Assembly: GCA_018268465.1 (NCBI GenBank)
Contig: JAFDWN010000004.1
Span: 103,474 to 167,473, forward strand
Reading direction: 5' to 3'
From: Actinomycetota bacterium
GTDB taxonomy: Bacteria > Actinomycetota > Actinomycetes > Mycobacteriales > Mycobacteriaceae
Length of the DNA: 64,000 nt
In this document: one piece after another, positions 1 through 10,007 of the stretch
Position numbering within the stretch: position 1 is the stretch's first letter
Layout: each line of letters starts with the position of its first letter
Translations under genes and position numbers: made by a program
Notes under the pieces: generated by a model
What the model saw: only the letters and a program-made list of their open reading frames with translations
Databases searched by the model: none
What the model was told of the DNA's origin: nothing

Positions 1-815
1 AGCCGGTCATCGAGCACACGGTTCGCGAGCTGGTCAGCTCGGGTATCACCGATATCACGATTGTCGTGTCGGGCGGAAAATCGCTGATACAGGAACACTT
101 TCGCCCGAACCCCGGATTGGTCGAGCAACTGCGCGCCGACGGGAAGGCAGCGTATGCCGATGCGGTCGAAGAGGTCGGCGAGCTGTCCCACCGCGGCCAC
201 ATCACCTACCTGGATCAGCACGGTCCCTACGGCAACGGCACACCGGTGCTCAACGCCGCGAGGTCGTTCGGCGACGAGCCCGTGCTCGTGCTGTGGCCCG
301 ACGACGTCTTCGTCGCCGACGTGCCCCGAGCGCAACAACTCATCCGGGCTTACGAGCAGACCTCCTGCCCCGTCCTGGCGTTGATGCCGATGGCCCCCGA
401 GCATTCCCGCAGATACGGCGTCCCCATCGTCAAGGAGGACCTCGACGGCGGTCTGCTGAGGATCACCGGCCTCGTCGAGAAGCCCAAACCCGAGGATGCA
501 CCGTCGGAGTTCGCGGCCATCGGCGGGTACGTGGTCACCCCTGGTGTCGTCGACGAACTGCGGGAGCAGACAAAACGGTGGTATGAGCACCGCACCGGTG
601 AGATCTACCTGACCGACGCGATCAACGCCTTCGCGAAGGGCCGTGCCGTGTACGGCCAAGTGATTCAAGGCCATTGGTACGACACCGGTAACCCGGCCGA
701 CTATCTCGTCGCCCAGTTCGCGTTCGCGCTGGCCCATCCGACCTACGGCCCGGTGCTTCGCGGGCTCGCCGACACGATCGACGGGGATCACGGTATGTCG
801 CCCGGCGTGACGTAA
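1..815 (+). CDS. UTP-glucose-1-phosphate uridylyltransferase-like protein (5' end missing)
   Basis: A sugar-phosphate nucleotidyltransferase of the GalU type, making UDP-glucose or a related NDP-sugar from sugar-1-phosphate for cell-envelope polysaccharides. The frame is open from base 3, and the first codons (PVIEHTVRELVSSGITDI) match the conserved segment just after the nucleotide-binding loop of GalU. The N-terminal GxGxxxxP motif therefore lies outside the window. Visible signatures are a WPDD-type nucleotide-proximal aspartate motif, a VEKPKPEDAPS segment holding the sugar-binding Glu-Lys pair, and TGEIYLTDAI, the usual GalU 'GEIxLTDA' motif. It ends at a TAA 18 bases before manA, so the two probably form one sugar-phosphate operon. 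GalU itself cannot be separated from a close paralogue without the N-terminus. Confidence 0.8.
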   Translation, partial: PVIEHTVRELVSSGITDITIVVSGGKSLIQEHFRPNPGLVEQLRADGKAAYADAVEEVGELSHRGHITYLDQHGPYGNGTPVLNAARSFGDEPVLVLWPDDVFVADVPRAQQLIRAYEQTSCPVLALMPMAPEHSRRYGVPIVKEDLDGGLLRITGLVEKPKPEDAPSEFAAIGGYVVTPGVVDELREQTKRWYEHRTGEIYLTDAINAFAKGRAVYGQVIQGHWYDTGNPADYLVAQFAFALAHPTYGPVLRGLADTIDGDHGMSPGVT

Positions 816-833
816 CGAGCCTGGGGATCATTG

Positions 834-2078
834 ATGGAACTGCTGCGCGGAGCGATACGACAGTATGCGTGGGGATCGCACACGGCTCTGGCCGAACTGA
901 CCGGGCGACCGGTGCCCAGCCCGCATCCGGAAGCCGAACTCTGGCTGGGCGCCCACCCCGGCGACCCGGCGCGGCTGATCACGGCCGAGGGCGAACGTTC
1001 GTTACTGGACGTTCTGCGCGACGACGGACCCGATCAATTGGGCCGGACCGTCGCATCCCGGTTCGGAAGCGAACTGCCCTTCCTCATGAAAGTGATCGCG
1101 GCCGACCAGCCCCTGTCGTTGCAGGCCCATCCGGATGCGGCCCAGGCGGTGTCGGGATTCGAGCGGGAAGACGCCACAGGCATTGCCGTCACCGCGCCCC
1201 ACCGGAATTATCGCGACCGGCGGCATAAACCCGAGATCGTGGTCGCTCTGGAACCTTTCGAAGCGCTCGCGGGATTCCGGCCACTGGCCGATACGCGTCG
1301 GCTGCTGCAGGCGTTCGGAATCGACAGCCTGGTGTGGCGAGCCCGCCTGAACATGGAGCCCGCGTCCAAAGGTCTGCGCGCCCTGCTGCGCTCGTGGATG
1401 ACACTACCGGCGGAGCTACTCAGCACAACGGTGTCGGCTGCCATGAGAGGAGCCGAACGGTATCTCACATCGGGCGGGGTCCTTTTCGTCCCCGAAGCCA
1501 AGACCCTGTTGGAGCTCGGTGCACGCTATCCCGAGGATGCGGGCGTCCTCGTGGCTCTGCTGCTCAATCGCATCACCCTGCAGCCCGGTGAGGCGCTCTT
1601 CCTGCCCGCGGGCAACCTGCACGCCTACCTCCGCGGAGTGGCCGTCGAGGTGATGGCCAACTCCGACAACGTCCTGCGCGGTGGTCTCACCTCGAAACAC
1701 GTCGACGTCGCAGAACTCGAACACATCCTCGACTTCACCCCTGTCGAAGTCAGCAGCCTGCAGCCGGCACCACTGCGCGACGGCGCCAGGATCCGCTACT
1801 CGCCACCGGTCGACGAGTTCTGCGTATCGGTGTGGAAACTCGATGGCGCACAGTTGGACCGGGACGTGCCGGCCATTCCCGCCGGCGGCGGCCCCCACAT
1901 CCTGCTGTGCACGCAAGGATCGCTGACCATCGACAGCGCGGACTGCTCGGTGCCGTTGAAGCGAGGCGAAGCCGCCTGGATACCCGACCGCGACCGCGCG
2001 ATCAGCCTGCGGGCACACGAGAACGCAGTCGTATTCGCGGCAGGCGTGCCGGATGCGCGCCTCCGCCATGCGGGTTGA
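834..2078 (+). CDS. manA: Mannose-6-phosphate isomerase, class I
   Basis: Interconverts fructose-6-phosphate and mannose-6-phosphate in the cytosol, feeding GDP-mannose for mannosylated lipids and glycans. The 414-aa length is normal for class I enzymes. The zinc-site motifs are recognisable: QAHPDAAQA (Gln and His ligands), the HKPE segment giving the Glu ligand, and the later NLHAYLRG segment with the second His. The ATG at 834 was chosen; a TTG directly in front of it (831) is less likely. It follows the GalU-like gene by 18 bases on the same strand, consistent with co-transcription of nucleotide-sugar supply genes. Confidence 0.93.
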   Translation: MELLRGAIRQYAWGSHTALAELTGRPVPSPHPEAELWLGAHPGDPARLITAEGERSLLDVLRDDGPDQLGRTVASRFGSELPFLMKVIAADQPLSLQAHPDAAQAVSGFEREDATGIAVTAPHRNYRDRRHKPEIVVALEPFEALAGFRPLADTRRLLQAFGIDSLVWRARLNMEPASKGLRALLRSWMTLPAELLSTTVSAAMRGAERYLTSGGVLFVPEAKTLLELGARYPEDAGVLVALLLNRITLQPGEALFLPAGNLHAYLRGVAVEVMANSDNVLRGGLTSKHVDVAELEHILDFTPVEVSSLQPAPLRDGARIRYSPPVDEFCVSVWKLDGAQLDRDVPAIPAGGGPHILLCTQGSLTIDSADCSVPLKRGEAAWIPDRDRAISLRAHENAVVFAAGVPDARLRHAG

Positions 2079-2313
2079 GTGATATGGCGCCCCGGAAGAC
2101 AAGTTCCGAACGACACCCAGCCACGCGTATTCCCCACCCTCACAGCACAGTCCGAGAAGCGGACGTGACCCGGGACACCACGGTCGACTGCCGGCGTTTT
2201 CGGGGTGCGGCACCCGGTCATCACCAACTCGCGAATCCGGTTCACACGGAACTCGTTTCGACGCACAGTCCGCCGGGGTGCGTGAAACTCAGGTACGACA
2301 AGGATGAAAGGCC

Positions 2314-3177
2314 ATGATGTTCAGGCGTCTCGGTGCGATGTTCTGGTTCGCGCGGGTAGGTTCCACCTCGCTCATCGCCGCGGCGGTCCTTGCGGGGACC
2401 ATCCTGCACTCCACGCCGCGCCAGCCGGTGATGTCGGCCGAAACGCGGCTCAGCTCGGCCGGCATGTCACTGGCATGGAGCGACGAATTCAACGGATCCG
2501 CAGGGAGCGAAGTCAATCGCACATTCTGGGGATACGACCACGGCCCCGGAGGGTGGGGGAACAACGAGCTACAGACGTACACGATGAACCGCGAGAACTC
2601 GCGGCTCGACGGCGCCGGCAACCTTCAGATCAGGGCGATCAAGGACGGCGACTCCTATACCTCGGCGCGTCTGGTCACCCGCAACAGAGTGGAGTTCCAG
2701 TCCGGCCTACTGGAGGTCCGTGCCAAACTTCCTGAAGGCCAAGGCATCTGGCCGGCGATCTGGCTTCTCGGCGCCAACGTCGCCGAGGTGGGTTACCCCG
2801 CTTCCGGCGAGATCGACGTGATGGAGCTGGTCAATACGGGCACCATGATCCACAACGCCATTCACGGACCGAAGACGGGCGCACCCGATCAGAAGTGGAA
2901 ACTCAGCTTCGACTTCTGGGCGGGGCGCAATCTGTCCGACGACTACCACGTGTACCAGGTCTATCGATCGCCTGGCGTCATCGTGATCGGAATCGACGGT
3001 ATCCCGGTGGGCGTCTACAGCAGGTACGCGACCCCGCCCGGTTCGGATTGGGTTTTCGACGCACCCATGTATCTGATTCTGAACGTCGCGGTGGGCGGCG
3101 ACTGGCCCGGAAATCCGAATGCGTCGACCGCATTTCCGGCGACCATGCTCGTCGACTACGTCCGGCACTGGCAGTAG
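2314..3177 (+). CDS. Secreted glycoside hydrolase family 16 (endo-1,3-beta-glucanase-like)
   Basis: Predicted exported beta-glucanase of 287 aa. The N-terminus is a typical signal sequence: Arg residues, then a hydrophobic stretch at about residues 14-29 (STSLIAAAVLAG). The catalytic GH16 motif GEIDVMEL is intact, with nucleophile Glu166, assisting Asp168 and acid/base Glu171. Other family signatures are the WSDEFNGS start, WPAIWLLG, and a C-terminal FPATMLVDYVRHWQ strand. Substrate (laminarin-like 1,3-glucan or another beta-glucan) is inferred from the family. The 235 bases upstream contain no convincing gene, so it probably has its own promoter. The gene ends 16 bases before a strong hairpin terminator. 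Confidence 0.9.
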   Translation: MMFRRLGAMFWFARVGSTSLIAAAVLAGTILHSTPRQPVMSAETRLSSAGMSLAWSDEFNGSAGSEVNRTFWGYDHGPGGWGNNELQTYTMNRENSRLDGAGNLQIRAIKDGDSYTSARLVTRNRVEFQSGLLEVRAKLPEGQGIWPAIWLLGANVAEVGYPASGEIDVMELVNTGTMIHNAIHGPKTGAPDQKWKLSFDFWAGRNLSDDYHVYQVYRSPGVIVIGIDGIPVGVYSRYATPPGSDWVFDAPMYLILNVAVGGDWPGNPNASTAFPATMLVDYVRHWQ

Positions 3178-3193
3178 CCCACCTCCACCACAG

Positions 3194-3232
3194 ACGACGA
3201 TGGTCCCCGCAGGGTGCGGGGACCATCGTCGT
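3194..3232. terminator. Bidirectional intrinsic terminator hairpin
   Basis: Two perfect 18-base arms (3194-3211 and 3215-3232) separated by a 3-base GGG loop. The stem is GC-rich and lies between the convergent GH16 gene and the rplK-rplA operon, so it can stop transcription from both sides. It has no long T-run, as is common in mycobacterial terminators. Confidence 0.85.
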
Positions 3233-3245
3233 TCGATGTGTCGGC

Positions 3246-3378
3246 TGGCGCCTACGCCTCGGTGCTCATGCTCGGCTCCGGCTGTGGCGCCTACGCCTCG
3301 GTGCTCATGCTCGGCTCCGGCTGTGGCGCCTACGCCTCGGTGCCCATGCTCGGCTCCGGCTGGCGCCTACGCCTCGGC
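3246..3378 (-). repeat. 39-bp tandem repeat copying the 3' end of rplA, with embedded mini-ORFs
   Basis: Three 39-bp units start at 3246, 3285 and 3324, and a partial fourth copy at 3361-3378 overlaps the last codons and stop of rplA. The first two units are identical; the third has one visible change. Read in the rplA direction, each unit carries GGAG, six bases, then an 18-base open frame with its own ATG and TAG: MGTEA (3330-3347), MSTEA (3291-3308) and MSTEA (3252-3269). The shared core CGAGGCGTAGGCGCCA includes the rplA stop codon. The array ends just before the hairpin terminator. Confidence 0.9.
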
Positions 3379-4074
3379 GAAGTTCCGGGTGATCGCCGGG
3401 TCCACCGGGATGCCGGGGCCCGTCGTCGTCGAGACGGTGACCTTCTTGAGGTAGCGGCCCTTCGACGCCGACGGCTTGGCCCGCAAGATCTCGTCCAGCG
3501 CAGCTCCGTAGTTCTCGGCCAGCTTCGTGTCGTCGAACGAGGCCTTACCGATCACGAAGTGCAGGTTAGCCTGCTTGTCCACGCGGAAGTTGATCTTGCC
3601 GCCCTTGATGTCCTGCACGGCCTTGGTCACGTCGGGGGTGACGGTGCCGGTCTTCGGGTTCGGCATCAGTCCGCGCGGCCCGAGGATGCGCGCGATACGG
3701 CCGACCTTGGCCATCTGGTCCGGGGTGGCGATCGCGGCGTCGAAGTCCAGGAAGCCGCCCTGGATCTTCTCGATCAGGTCGTCGCTGCCCACGATGTCCG
3801 CACCGGCGGCGATGGCCTCTTCGGCCTTGTCGCCGACCGCGAACACCGCGACGCGGGCGGTCTTACCGGTGCCGTGCGGCAGGTTCACGGTGCCACGCAC
3901 CATCTGGTCGGCCTTGCGCGGGTCCACGCCGAGGCGGATGGCCACCTCGACGGTGGCGTCCTGCTTCTTCGACGAGGTCTCCTTGGCCAGCTTGGCCGCC
4001 TCCAGCGGGGTGTACAGACGTTCCTTGTCGACCTTCTCGGCCGCTTCGCGGTATGCCTTGCTTGTCTTGCTCAT
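3367..4074 (-). CDS. rplA: 50S ribosomal protein L1
   Basis: Binds 23S rRNA at the L1 stalk and, in many bacteria, represses its own operon. The 235-aa protein is full length and carries the usual L1 signatures such as [12 protein letters not shown]. The ATG at 4074 is preceded by a GGAAG ribosome binding site. It lies 70 bases downstream of rplK in the normal L11-L1 order. Its TAG stop is part of the downstream 39-bp repeat, which is unusual. No feature suggests altered function. Confidence 0.98.
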   Translation of the reverse strand: MSKTSKAYREAAEKVDKERLYTPLEAAKLAKETSSKKQDATVEVAIRLGVDPRKADQMVRGTVNLPHGTGKTARVAVFAVGDKAEEAIAAGADIVGSDDLIEKIQGGFLDFDAAIATPDQMAKVGRIARILGPRGLMPNPKTGTVTPDVTKAVQDIKGGKINFRVDKQANLHFVIGKASFDDTKLAENYGAALDEILRAKPSASKGRYLKKVTVSTTTGPGIPVDPAITRNFAEA

Positions 4075-4144
4075 GTCCTACTTCCAATCTGTTTCGTTGG
4101 AGTCGTGGTCCTGCGAGCCGATGCCAGCTCTGCCACGCGCGTGA

Positions 4145-4576
4145 TTATTCGACCGTGATCCCCATCGACCGGGCGGTGCCGGCGATGATCTTGGCGGCGG
4201 CGTCGATGTCGTTGGCGTTCAGATCGGCCTTCTTGGTCTCGGCGATCTCGCGCACCTGATCCCAGCTGACCTTGGCGACCTTGGTCTTGTGGGGCTCGCC
4301 CGAACCCTTCGGCACACCGGCAGCCTTCAATAGCAGCCTGGCGGCGGGCGGGGTCTTCAGCGCGAACGTGAAGCTGCGGTCCTCGTAGACGGTGATCTCC
4401 ACGGGGATGACGTTGCCGCGCTGACTCTCCGTCGCGGCGTTGTACGCCTTGCAGAACTCCATGATGTTGACGCCGTGCTGGCCGAGCGCGGGACCGACCG
4501 GCGGGGCGGGGTTGGCCTGCCCGGCCTGGATCTGCAACTTGATCAGCCCGACGACCTTTTTCTTCTTCGGGGCCAT
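4145..4576 (-). CDS. rplK: 50S ribosomal protein L11
   Basis: Component of the GTPase-associated centre of the ribosome and binding site for thiopeptide antibiotics. The 143-aa length is typical. The N-terminal proline-rich loop ([17 protein letters not shown]) and the C-terminal RNA-binding region ending [11 protein letters not shown] are intact. An ATG start at 4576 follows a GGAAC-type ribosome binding site. It is co-directional with nusG upstream (72-base gap) and rplA downstream. Confidence 0.98.
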   Translation of the reverse strand: MAPKKKKVVGLIKLQIQAGQANPAPPVGPALGQHGVNIMEFCKAYNAATESQRGNVIPVEITVYEDRSFTFALKTPPAARLLLKAAGVPKGSGEPHKTKVAKVSWDQVREIAETKKADLNANDIDAAAKIIAGTARSMGITVE

Positions 4577-4648
4577 GGGGTGTGGTGTTCCTTTCTCGGG
4601 TATTCGGCGATTCGGCGCGTTCAGCGGACGTCAGCGCACCGAAATCGC

Positions 4649-5997
<1,349 letters not shown>

Positions 5998-6076
5998 CGC
6001 ATGCTCCCTTGTGTCTGGTGGCCTGGTTCTGCTCGGTCACTATCCAGTGTCCACACTTTTCGAGTATTCAGTTGAG

Positions 6077-6149
<73 letters not shown>

Positions 6150-6348
6150 TCGTGGCCGGCGCACCGGCCAACGCATCGGGGCTCACACAATTCGCGCGCT
6201 CCCCGTTCGGTCGATCGAAAGCCGACGGACAGCGCGCTGTAATGGGCAAACCCCGAGGACCGAGTGTACATCGGCCCTGTTGTGAGTTACTAATCCGGTT
6301 TCCGCCACGGCTTCGCAACTGCCCCGCCTCGGCCAGAACCGAACCGGT

Positions 6349-6858
6349 CTACTCGCCTGCGGCCTTCCGCATGACCTGACCCGACTCCGGATCCCACCTG
6401 ACGGAGACCGAATTGTCGCCCTCGTGGCCCATCATCGTGGTGAAGGCCTCCAGCACGACCTCGCCGTGCTGGTTGGTGCAGACATTGCGGGTGACGACGA
6501 TGTCGGCGCCGAACCGCTCGTCCACCGAATGGACATGCATGGCGCCGTGCAGGGTGTCGCCTGCCTTGATCGGCTTGTGGTAGACGAACTTCTGGTCGAC
6601 CTGGATGATCTGCATGGTTTCCATGCCGACGTCGACGTTCTTGAAGAAGTGCTGCTGGATCAGCAGCGCGAAAATCGCCACGAACGTCGGCGGCGCGATC
6701 AGCGCGTCGTGGCCCAACTCGGCCGCGGCGTCTTCGTCGAAGCTGGCGGCGTCCTCGGCCTTGACGGCCCTGGCGTAGGCCCGCAACTGTTCGCGGCCCA
6801 CGACGAAGCTGTCGGGGTACTTCCAGACCATCCCGCGGATGTCAGTCTTGAGCGCCAT
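6349..6858 (-). CDS. hadC: (3R)-hydroxyacyl-ACP dehydratase subunit HadC
   Basis: Subunit of the FAS-II dehydratase that removes water from 3-hydroxyacyl-ACP during mycolic-acid elongation; HadC pairs with the hydratase subunit HadB and acts on longer chains. The 169-aa protein has the HadA/HadC N-terminal pattern (DIRGMVWKYPDSFVVGREQLRAYA) and a degenerate hotdog fold that lacks the Asp-His hydratase pair, as expected for a non-catalytic, chain-binding subunit. It starts four bases after the hadB stop in the hadA-hadB-hadC operon. Confidence 0.95.
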   Translation of the reverse strand: MALKTDIRGMVWKYPDSFVVGREQLRAYARAVKAEDAASFDEDAAAELGHDALIAPPTFVAIFALLIQQHFFKNVDVGMETMQIIQVDQKFVYHKPIKAGDTLHGAMHVHSVDERFGADIVVTRNVCTNQHGEVVLEAFTTMMGHEGDNSVSVRWDPESGQVMRKAAGE

Positions 6859-6861
6859 CTG

Positions 6862-7290
6862 TCAGGCCAACTTCGCGGTGGCGACCGCGCGGCCGAAGAT
6901 CTTCTTCCCGCCCGTGGTCGCCGACAGGGCGATCGTCACCGTCTTGGTCTCGGGTTCCAGCGACTTGACCCGCCCGTTGAACACGATCTCCGCGCCGACC
7001 CCGTCGTTGGGCACCGGCACGACCGCGGTGAATCGGACGTTGTACTCGGTGACCGCGGCCGGGTCGCCGACCCAGGACGTGACGTAGCCGCCGCCCAGAC
7101 CCATGGTGAGCATGCCGTGGGCGATCGCGGTGTCGAGCCCGACCTGCTGGGCGATCTCGTCGTCCCAGTGGATCGGGTTCAGATCACCGGACACCCCGGC
7201 GTAGTTCACCAGGTCCTGCCGTGTCAGCGGGATGACCTTTTCGGGGAGCTCGTCGCCCACTTTGACGGAAATGAACTCACGAAGACTCAT
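6862..7290 (-). CDS. hadB: (3R)-hydroxyacyl-ACP dehydratase catalytic subunit HadB
   Basis: Catalytic MaoC-type hotdog subunit shared by the HadAB and HadBC dehydratases of mycolic-acid FAS-II. The hydratase motif GDLNPIHWDD is present with catalytic Asp36 and His41 at the family positions. The 142-aa form starting at the ATG at 7290 (MSLREF) was chosen because GAAGAGGG lies just upstream and the length matches HadB; a longer open frame upstream is not supported. The start overlaps the end of hadA by 14 bases, implying translational coupling. Confidence 0.96.
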   Translation of the reverse strand: MSLREFISVKVGDELPEKVIPLTRQDLVNYAGVSGDLNPIHWDDEIAQQVGLDTAIAHGMLTMGLGGGYVTSWVGDPAAVTEYNVRFTAVVPVPNDGVGAEIVFNGRVKSLEPETKTVTIALSATTGGKKIFGRAVATAKLA

Positions 7291-7753
7291 CAGAAAAACC
7301 CTCTTCTCCATCGCCGGACCGGCCCGCCAGAGTCGTGTACGACTCCTGAACCACGCCACCGGCCTCGTTGGTGATGATGTTCTTGGTGACGATGATGTCC
7401 GTACCGTGCGCCTGGCGCACGGAGTCCACCGAGACGTCGCAGTACAGCTTGTCGCCGGCCTTGATCGGCGCCAAGAACTTCAGCACCTGGTCGACCTGCA
7501 CGATCTGGGCATCGGTGATGCCGATGTTGGCGCTGGCGAAGAACGCGGACTGTGCCCGGTAGCCGAACACCGAGATGAACGTCAGCGGGGCCAGGAGCGC
7601 GTCGTGGCCGAGGTCGGCCGCGGCGCCCTCGTCGAAGCAGGCGGCATCGTCATTCTTGACCGCGATCGCGTACTCGCGGATCTTCTCGCGCCCGACGACG
7701 TAATGGTCCGGGTAGCGGTAGTGCATCCCGACGATTTTCGAAGACAGCGACAC
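7277..7753 (-). CDS. hadA: (3R)-hydroxyacyl-ACP dehydratase subunit HadA, with Ser at position 61
   Basis: Substrate-binding subunit of the HadAB dehydratase in mycolic-acid FAS-II. It is 158 aa from a GTG at 7753 and aligns without gaps to M. tuberculosis HadA around the start (IVGMHYRYPDHY) and in LLAPLTFI-S-VFGY. The residue equivalent to Cys61 of M. tuberculosis HadA is Ser here (codon TCG at 7571-7573). Cys61 is the residue modified by the activated pro-drugs thiacetazone and isoxyl, and its substitution is a known resistance change. The gene leads the hadABC operon and overlaps hadB. Confidence 0.95.
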   Translation of the reverse strand: MSLSSKIVGMHYRYPDHYVVGREKIREYAIAVKNDDAACFDEGAAADLGHDALLAPLTFISVFGYRAQSAFFASANIGITDAQIVQVDQVLKFLAPIKAGDKLYCDVSVDSVRQAHGTDIIVTKNIITNEAGGVVQESYTTLAGRSGDGEEGFSDESS

Positions 7754-7804
7754 GAACTGTGAACCTACCTAGTCAGCCTCGGCAACCACGCAGGGGTCGG
7801 AAGA

Positions 7805-7975
7805 TTACCGCGATTCCTTGTGCGCGCGATGAGTGCCGCAGTTCGGGCAGAACTTCTTCAGCTCCAGCCGGTCCGGGTCGTTGCGGCGGTTCTTCTTGGT
7901 GATGTAGTTGCGGTGTTTGCACACCTCGCACGCCAAAGTGATCTTTGGCCGGACGTCGGTACTCTTGGCGGCCAC
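7805..7975 (-). CDS. rpmG: 50S ribosomal protein L33 (zinc-binding form)
   Basis: A 56-aa ribosomal protein. It reads from the GTG at 7975 ([20 protein letters not shown]) and ends THRAHKESR. The two CxxC pairs, CEVC and CPNC, show the zinc-binding C+ form rather than the C- paralogue that mycobacteria induce under zinc limitation. It precedes hadA on the same strand, matching the rpmG2-hadABC arrangement of mycobacteria. Confidence 0.95.
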   Translation of the reverse strand: MAAKSTDVRPKITLACEVCKHRNYITKKNRRNDPDRLELKKFCPNCGTHRAHKESR

Positions 7976-8012
7976 GTCGGTAGTCCTCTTTCGTCTGGTT
8001 GCGTTCGATCTG

Positions 8013-8086
8013 TAGCGGTGGGGGGGCTCGATCCCCCGACCTCACGATTATGAGTCGTGCGCTCTAACCAGCTGAGCTACACCGCC
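8013..8086 (-). tRNA. tRNA-Met (CAT anticodon, elongator)
   Basis: A 74-base cloverleaf with acceptor arm GGCGGTG/CACCGCT (a terminal G-U pair) and discriminator A. The anticodon loop is CTCATAA. The anticodon stem CGACT/AATCG lacks the three G-C pairs of initiator tRNA, so this is elongator tRNA-Met. Confidence 0.95.
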
Positions 8087-8129
8087 ATTCCAGGCATCCA
8101 CCGTCGGTTCGCTCGCCCGGCGTCCACCG

Positions 8130-8202
8130 AGCCCCCTAACGGAATCGAACCGTTGACCTTTTCCTTACCATGGAAACGCTCTACCGACTGAGCTAAGGGG
8201 GC
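8130..8202 (-). tRNA. tRNA-Thr (GGT anticodon)
   Basis: A 73-base cloverleaf with acceptor arm GCCCCCT/AGGGGGC and discriminator T. The anticodon loop is ATGGTAA with anticodon GGT, and the T arm GGTTCGATTCC is intact. It is 43 bases upstream of tRNA-Met on the same strand, so the two are probably co-transcribed. Confidence 0.96.
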
Positions 8203-8314
8203 CTTGCCCACTGCACGACATTCGCGCGGAGGCTATCCGTGCGGTGGGCCTTAAAGAGGGTACAGCCTGCCGAGCGAGGTCACCAAACCGCTGGTCACCA
8301 CCGGTCCAAACGCT

Positions 8315-8349
8315 CCGTTCCCGCCACGGACAGCCCATGGCGGGAACGG
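8315..8349 (-). terminator. Hairpin terminator downstream of the permease gene
   Basis: Perfect 12-base arms CCGTTCCCGCCA (8315-8326) and TGGCGGGAACGG (8338-8349) with an 11-base loop. It lies 13 bases past the stop of the minus-strand permease gene, separating it from the tRNA genes. Confidence 0.75.
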
Positions 8350-8362
8350 CGGCGGCGACTGG

Positions 8363-9883
8363 TCAGTGGCCCTTCTTGCCCGGGTCGTCGGTGTGCTCGT
8401 GTTCGGGGAACGGCACCGGTGCGACGATCGGCGGGACGACCGGGTACTCGCCGGTGTAGCCGACCCGGCTCTGCGCCATCGCCATCACCTTGCCGCGAAC
8501 GGCGTACCAACCGCCGATCAGCGCGGGCACGATAACCAGGAGCGCCACCAGGTTCCAGTAGTTCTCGTAACACATCAGCACCGTGACCGCGCCGAGGAAG
8601 ACCAACGTCGCGTAGCCGGTGTAGGGCGCGCCGGGCAGGCGGAACGACGGGCGGGTCAGCAGGCCCTTCTTCTCCCAGCGGTGCAGCTGGAGCTGGCAGA
8701 GCACGATCATGCCCCAGGTCGAGATGATGCCCAGCGCCGAGAGGTCCAGCGCGATGTTGAACGCCTCGGAGGGCACCACCAGGTTCAGCCCGACGCCGGC
8801 GAGGGTGAGCAGGCCCGTCAGCGCGATACCGCCGAACGGAACACCGTTGCGATTCATCTTGGCCGTGAACGCCGGCGCGCTGCCGTTCATCGCCAGCGAC
8901 CGCAGGATCCGCCCGGTCGAGTACAACCCGGCGTTGAGGCTCGACAGCGCCGCGGTGAACACCACCAGGTTCATGATCCCGCCCGCGGCCGGTACGCCGA
9001 TCTTGGAGAAGAACGTCACGAACGGACTCTCCCCGGCCTTGTAGGTGGTGTAGGGCAGCAGGAGCGCCAGCAGGATCAGCGAACCGACGTAGAACACCGC
9101 GATCCGCACGATCACCGAGTTGATGGCGCGCGGCATGATCTTGGCGGGGTTCTCGGTCTCACCCGCGGCAATGCCGACGAGTTCGACGGCCGCGTAGGCG
9201 AAGATCACGCCCGACGTCACGATGACCAGGGCGAACATTCCCTGCGGGAACAGCCCGCCGTTGTCGGAGATGACACTCAACCCGGTGGCGGCGCCCTCGA
9301 CCTCGAACCGGCCCGCGAGGAACACCGTTCCGACCACGAGGAAGGTCACCAGCGCCAGCACCTTGATCAGCGCGGCCCAGAACTCGAGTTCGCCGAACAA
9401 CTTGACCGAGATCATGTTGAACGCGAGCACCACGGCCAGCGCCACGAGTGCGATCAGCCACTGCGGCACCGCCTTGAAGACGCTCCAGTAGTGGCAATAC
9501 AGCGCGATCGCCGTCACATCGACGATTGCGGTCATCGCCCAGTTGAAGAAGTACATCCATCCGGTGACGTAGGCGGTCTTCTCGCCGAAGAACTCGCGCG
9601 CATAGGAGACGAACGAACCCGACGATGGCCGGTGCAGCACCAACTCGCCGAGGGCTCGCAGGATGAAGAAGACGAATACACCGCAGAAGGCATAGACCAG
9701 GAAGAGGCCCGGCCCGGCGTTGTGCAGACGACTGCCCGCTCCCATGAACAGACCGGTGCCGATGGCGCCACCGATCGCGATCATCTGAATCTGGCGAGGT
9801 TTGAGCCCCTTGTGGTAACCCTCGTCCTCATGACTGAGGGCGGAGTTGTCGTACCCGGACTCGGCCGCCGGCGTGGTTCCCAT
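8363..9883 (-). CDS. ansP: Amino acid permease, L-asparagine permease (AnsP) type
   Basis: Proton-coupled amino acid importer of the APC superfamily, 506 aa with about 12 predicted transmembrane helices. The N-terminal motif [20 protein letters not shown] and the [14 protein letters not shown] segment are typical of the amino acid transporter (AAT) group that includes AnsP and the GABA/Phe/Pro permeases. The C-terminal tail is hydrophilic and Pro/His-rich. Assignment to asparagine rather than another amino acid rests on overall resemblance to mycobacterial AnsP and is not certain. It is transcribed divergently from an XRE-cupin regulator that probably controls it. Confidence 0.8.
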   Translation of the reverse strand: MGTTPAAESGYDNSALSHEDEGYHKGLKPRQIQMIAIGGAIGTGLFMGAGSRLHNAGPGLFLVYAFCGVFVFFILRALGELVLHRPSSGSFVSYAREFFGEKTAYVTGWMYFFNWAMTAIVDVTAIALYCHYWSVFKAVPQWLIALVALAVVLAFNMISVKLFGELEFWAALIKVLALVTFLVVGTVFLAGRFEVEGAATGLSVISDNGGLFPQGMFALVIVTSGVIFAYAAVELVGIAAGETENPAKIMPRAINSVIVRIAVFYVGSLILLALLLPYTTYKAGESPFVTFFSKIGVPAAGGIMNLVVFTAALSSLNAGLYSTGRILRSLAMNGSAPAFTAKMNRNGVPFGGIALTGLLTLAGVGLNLVVPSEAFNIALDLSALGIISTWGMIVLCQLQLHRWEKKGLLTRPSFRLPGAPYTGYATLVFLGAVTVLMCYENYWNLVALLVIVPALIGGWYAVRGKVMAMAQSRVGYTGEYPVVPPIVAPVPFPEHEHTDDPGKKGH

Positions 9884-9932
9884 GGTGTCCCCCTGCTCGT
9901 GAGCGCTTCGGCTAGTAACATCGAAGTCGGTG

Positions 9933-9966
9933 TCAAACCTTTGATAAGACAGACTTTTCGAAAGTT
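9933..9966. promoter_or_regulatory. Candidate operators between the permease and XRE-cupin regulator
   Basis: The 124-base divergent region is locally AT-rich. It holds an inverted repeat TCAAACCTTTGA (9933-9944) and a palindromic core TTTCGAAA within 9953-9966. These are plausible binding sites for the adjacent XRE regulator controlling both genes. Inference only. Confidence 0.4.
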
Positions 9967-10007
9967 AACCGCGCCCGCATTGCCACGCCAACGGAAGAAC
10001 GTAAACA

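Noticed and set aside
3214-4158. Plus-strand frame covering the 39-bp repeats and opposite rplA
   Set aside because: Runs antisense to an essential ribosomal gene; the repetitive N-terminus merely reflects the tandem repeat.
8013-8202. tRNA genes as an integration (att) site for a genomic island
   Set aside because: No integrase and no repeat of the tRNA 3' ends was noticed nearby; flanks are normal housekeeping genes.
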